From: Allolobophora icterica
Lineage: Eukaryota > Annelida > Clitellata > Crassiclitellata > Lumbricidae
NCBI GenBank assembly: GCA_963556255.1
Contig: OY744608.1
Span: forward strand, 68,741,822-68,805,821
Reading direction: 5' to 3'
Length of the DNA stretch: 64,000 bases
Every line of letters starts with the position of its first letter. The first letter of the stretch is position 1. Positions 60,377-64,000 of this stretch are shown here, piece by piece. The notes beneath the pieces were generated by a model, which was not told the origin of the DNA, searched no databases, and worked only from the letters and a program-made list of their open reading frames with translations. The translations under genes were made by a program, and so were the position numbers.

Positions 60377-63300
60377 ATGGGACGGACCTACTCACAGACC
60401 TCATCCCAGGTCCCTCCTACTCCGGGGTCCGGACCAGGATCCTCGTCTAGTCAGAGGGCGAAGAAGGCCAAGGGCGTCTGCAGGGTATGCCTAACGACTA
60501 GGCAGCTTCACAATAAAGACGGCAGGGTCCATCTCCACGGCCCTAGAACGGATCCATGCCCGGGATCAAACGAGTTGCCGGTGGAAGACCAGGGGTGTGC
60601 GTCGGCGGCATCTTCAATCAATCAACCTTCACTCAGCGGGGAAGTGAAGTCACCGAGGGGGCTGGCGCCAGCGGGAGGACGGCAACCGTCTGGAAGGGAG
60701 GCACCTATGTTACAGCACCCGAATATCTCATCGAAACTGCTCAGACACATCCCGAAAGGGGCTAGATCTGATTCAGGAAAGCTACTGACAGACATCATTA
60801 ACAACATCTTATTAGACCCAGAGAAAGTCGAAAGTTGGCTTAACCTCCTAGCCTTTGCAGCCACAGTTTTTGAACAGCCCACACATGGCGGCAGGAGGCA
60901 CAACCTGACATCCAGCATCAGAAGACGGATAACCGACTTCAAGCAACTATTACCCATCAAATCGAGGGAGCTGTTCGATCAAGACAGACCAGCCACCAAT
61001 CAAACAAGCAGGAGGCTGACCAATAACGAGCACACCTTGGCATCGGCGGTGGCGGCCAAGATAGAGGAGGGCAATATAAGAGCAGCAACACGAATTTTTG
61101 TGCTCGGGGGATGCTCCAGCCCCGAACAATGAGACAACGCTTGGGGAACTACGATCAAAACACCCTTCACCCCCTCCAGATCGACCACTAATGCCCACTC
61201 CTTCTCCCTCGATCGCGGCCTATCAGACATCTGAGGCGATGGTGCGTGACCAGATTCGCCACTTCCCTCCAGGTTCGGCAGGCGGCCCCGATGGTTTAAA
61301 ACCGCAACACATACTGGAGATGATCAACACCAAGGAAGCTGGACCTGAGTTGCTCTCAGCCATCACGGGGCTGGTCAACTTGCTCTTGGCAGGAAAATGC
61401 CCGGTTGAGATTCGTCCGCTCTTGTTCGGCGGCACTCTTTTTGCTCTCCGAAAGAAAACAGGAGGCCTACGCCCAATAGCCATCGGCTACTATTGGCGCA
61501 GACTGACATCAAAATGCGCCAATACGCACGCTTGCAACCAAGCAGCGGCCTATCTTTCTCCAAAACAGCTGGGCGTGTTAGTGTCGGGCGGATGCGAAGC
61601 AGCGGTTCATGCAACTCGCCGATTTCTCTCAAGCATGGATGATGACCACATAGTAGTGAAACTCGACCTCGCCAATGCCTTTAACAGCCTCTACCGGGAC
61701 CGGATGCTGGCATCGGTCATTGAGATCCTACCAGACCTGGCGCCATACTGCTATCAAGCCTATGCAGAAGAATCAACACTCAAATTCGGCGATTATACGG
61801 TTCAGTCTCGGGTGGGCCCTCAACAAGGTGACCCACTGGCACCCTTGCTTTTCTGTCTGCCGCTGCAGCCCTGTCTACAGGAGATGAAATCGCCTCTATC
61901 ATTCGGGTACCTCGACGATCTCACCCTGGGTGGAAGGGCGGAGACGGTTGCAGCTGACGTCGAGACTATTGAGATAGCCTGCTCGTCTATGGGTTTGACG
62001 CTGAATCGCGCCAAATGCGAGGTGATCGCTCACGACAAGGGAAACACCGGTTACTCTGCCTTGAGGGAGTTTAGATACACCGAGAAAGATGAGGCTCAAC
62101 TGCTCGGTGCCCCCCTTTCACCTGAGGTAGCACTACAACAAGCACTGAAAGCCCGCATCAGCGAACTGGAGGAAAGTCTGGACAAACTATCTCTTATATC
62201 CAGACAGGATGCCCTCTTGATCCTGAGGTGCTCACTGGGGGCGCCAAAAACGCTTCACGTCTTGCGTTGCTGCCCGTGTGATAAAAACTCCAAGTTAGAG
62301 ACATACGACTCGACACTACGTCACGGATTGGAGAAGATCCTGAACATCTCCTTAAATGACCACCAATGGACACAGGCTTCGTTACCTATAAAGATGGGTG
62401 GTCTGAGCATACGGAGGGTGTCATCGCTGGCGCTTCCTGCCTTCTTGGCTTCAGCCGCTGGCACTCTCCCCCTCCAAACCCTCATTTTAACCTCTATCCA
62501 GCTTACATCGGATGCGCACTTCTTAGCCATGAAGTCCGAATGGATCTCCAAAACGGAAATTGACAACGCAGAGAACATGCATTCACATCAGCAGGCTCAA
62601 TGGGACAAGCCATTGTTGAAACAGACGGCCAACGCACTGTTTCAAGACACAACAGACGTATACAACATCTCACGTTTAAAAGCAGTCTGTTCACTACACG
62701 CTAGTGATTGGCTATACACCCTACCAATAACAGCTTGCGGACTGAGATTGGAAAACGAGGACGTGAGGGTTGCGGTCGGTCTACGCCTCGGTGCCTCAAT
62801 ATGCGAACCACACACATGTGCGTGCGGCGCTCGGATTGATGCCAGAGGCAGCCATGGCTTGTCCTGCTCTCTCGGTTTTGGCAGAGCTGCCAGACACAGC
62901 ACGATCAATGACATCATTTACCGCTCTGTCTCTCAAGGGCAGGCATCCCATCTATCAAAGAACCACCTGGACTGCTACGCTCAGATGGCAGAAGACCGGA
63001 CGGCCTGACAATGATTCCATGGCGTGCAGGCCGCCATCTGGTGTGGGACGCGACGGTGGCTGACACCCTTGCACCGTCGTATATTCAAGCCACAGCGGCG
63101 ACAGCGGGTGCTGCAGCCGAGCTAGCCACAGAGAGAAAAAAGTCCAAATACAGCGCTCTTTTAAACACACACTTCTTCGTGCCCTTGGCTTTTGAGACTT
63201 TAGGTCCGATTGGCAACATAGGGCTGGACTTTTTAACAGACTTGGGTCGCAATCTGACACTGACAACAGGAGACAATAGGGAGACCTGCTTCTTGCTGCA

Positions 63301-63400
63301 ACGCCTCTCAATCACCATTCAACGTTTTAACTCGGTGGCTTTTCATGGCACTTTAGTCGAGCCCGACCCGGAGGAGATGCAACCATTCCAGAATAACTAG
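60377..63400 (+). pseudogene. Reverse transcriptase plus restriction-like endonuclease, two frameshifts
   Basis: N-terminal zinc-finger-like region (GVCRVCLTTRQLHNKDGRVH, then HGPRTDPCPGS). Reverse transcriptase from about 61200: AGGPDGLKPQHIL, GGLRPIAIGYYWRRL, VVKLDLANAFNSLYRD (motif A), GPQQGDPLAPLLFCLPLQP (motif B), FGYLDDLTLGG (motif C, YLDD rather than the usual YADD of LINEs). C-terminal C-C-H-C zinc motif (CACGARIDARGSHGLSC), then a PD-(D/E)xK-like nuclease: GRRPDGLTMIPW and HLVWDATVAD. The frame changes twice: an extra T in the T run at about 61095-61099, and one missing base near 62958. Otherwise about 1000 codons are continuous from ATG 60377 to TAG 63398-63400. The domain order resembles R2/CRE/NeSL-type elements; the clade is not settled. 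Confidence 0.8.
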
Positions 63401-63433
63401 TTTTCTTTTGTCTCCTGACAAATTTTTGTGACG

Positions 63434-63484
63434 CCCGAGGGATTATGTTTACCTCGGGAAAAAATAATAATAATAATAATAATA

Positions 63485-63565
<81 letters not shown>
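63434..63565 (+). repeat. Stem-loop 3' tail and (AAT)n of the RLE LINE
   Basis: Stem cccgagg / cctcggg around gattatgttta, then about 105 bp of AAT repeats with scattered AGT. Confidence 0.8.
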
Positions 63566-63627
63566 CTGCATTCAACGTTATAATGCCATCGCATTCCGTG
63601 GCACATTCAGGGACTCAACGGAGTTTT

Positions 63628-63689
63628 TTGTTATGCTATTTCCAGGAAATCAGGCCTCGTCGCCTGATTTCCTGGAAATAGCATAACAA
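63628..63689. repeat. Perfect 28-bp inverted repeat, 6-nt loop
   Basis: Arm 63628-63655 (ttgttatgctatttccagga...) is the exact reverse complement of 63662-63689; the loop is ctcgtc. Confidence 0.95.
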
Positions 63690-63706
63690 CAAATTAATAT
63701 CTAAGT

Positions 63707-63738
63707 CCCCAAGGGATCATATGTACCTTGGGGCAAAA

Positions 63739-63791
<53 letters not shown>

Positions 63792-63835
63792 TAGTAATAA
63801 TAATAATAATAATTAATAATAATAATAATAATACC
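63707..63835 (+). repeat. Second stem-loop tail with (AAT)n
   Basis: Stem ccccaagg / ccttgggg around gatcatatgta, then AAT repeats. Same architecture as 63434-63565 with compensating base changes. Confidence 0.8.
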
Positions 63836-63932
63836 CAACACAAATACGGCAATAGCAAAATATTAAAAATAATGCTGATAATTCACACTTACATTTTCCT
63901 CTTTGTCATCAGTAGAAGACAATATTGGCAAT

Positions 63933-64000
63933 CAGGGGCGTAGCAATGGGTTGTGCAGGTTATGCAAAGCACAAGGGCCCCCGGCGGTCAGAAGGGCCCT
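63933..64000. mobile_element. Start of a hAT-like element, cut by the window end
   Basis: caggggcgtagcaatggg followed by aagggcccccggcggtcaga resembles ends of hAT elements such as that at 28156. The other end and the duplication lie outside the window. Confidence 0.5.

Larger units (their letters stand above)
60019..63565 (+). mobile_element. Non-LTR retrotransposon with a restriction-like endonuclease
   Basis: A coding region at 60377-63400, preceded by about 350 bp of possible 5' leader and followed by a stem-loop (63434-63458) and (AAT)n. The 5' border is not defined; an (AAT)n run lies directly upstream (59917-60018). The element looks nearly full-length. Confidence 0.75.

Overview
This is eukaryotic DNA, most likely from a marine invertebrate deuterostome (echinoderm- or hemichordate-like; the species is not determined). 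The reasons are spliced genes with GT-AG introns of 0.2-8 kb, many microsatellites and transposons, and a Ty3/gypsy element with the Gmr1-type Gag-PR-IN-RT-RH order, a group described from deuterostomes.

The host content is one gene family. A 16-exon SLC5-type sodium/solute cotransporter gene (closest by eye to the SLC5A8/SLC5A12 monocarboxylate and SLC5A6 vitamin carriers) runs on the + strand from 3431 to 27735 and is intact (649 codons). A tandem copy runs from 35544 to 51633 with the same 16 exons and intron phases, but carries a 10-bp insertion in exon 1 that breaks the frame. Between them, at 28449-28825, lies a fragment of a third copy (exons 13 and 14 only, intron collapsed). The duplicated block includes about 3 kb of 5' flank (about 245 and about 33175) and several hundred bp of 3' flank.

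Almost everything else is mobile DNA, and the duplication dates it. Old shared insertions occur in both copies: LINE fragments in the 5' flank and intron 12, and microsatellites in intron 9. Younger insertions occur in one copy while the other keeps an empty site. Private to the first copy: a 1.76-kb element with 25-bp terminal inverted repeats (1245-3000), a LINE 3' end (4849-5170), a hAT derivative (5615-6502), a hairpin MITE (6907-7661), a hAT element (8157-15411) with a nearly pristine LTR retrotransposon nested in it (8660-14948), a short MITE (16177-16346), and a 3.4-kb DNA transposon (19519-22920). Private to the second copy: hAT elements (33859-34798, 42537-42865), a decayed hAT (about 40740-42435), a Helitron (45404-45929) and an L2-like LINE (48667-50193). 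The spacer holds a hAT element with a Harbinger-like MITE inside it.

The right end (52.3-64 kb) is repeat only: a LINE remnant, an element with palindrome-bearing ends (about 53325-54145), a 4.35-kb transposon with about 1.1-kb terminal inverted repeats that contain coding sequence (54748-59099), a deleted mariner with perfect 27-bp ends (59174-59776), and a LINE with a restriction-like endonuclease and a stem-loop 3' tail (60377-63560). No rRNA, functional tRNA, CRISPR array or operon was found.
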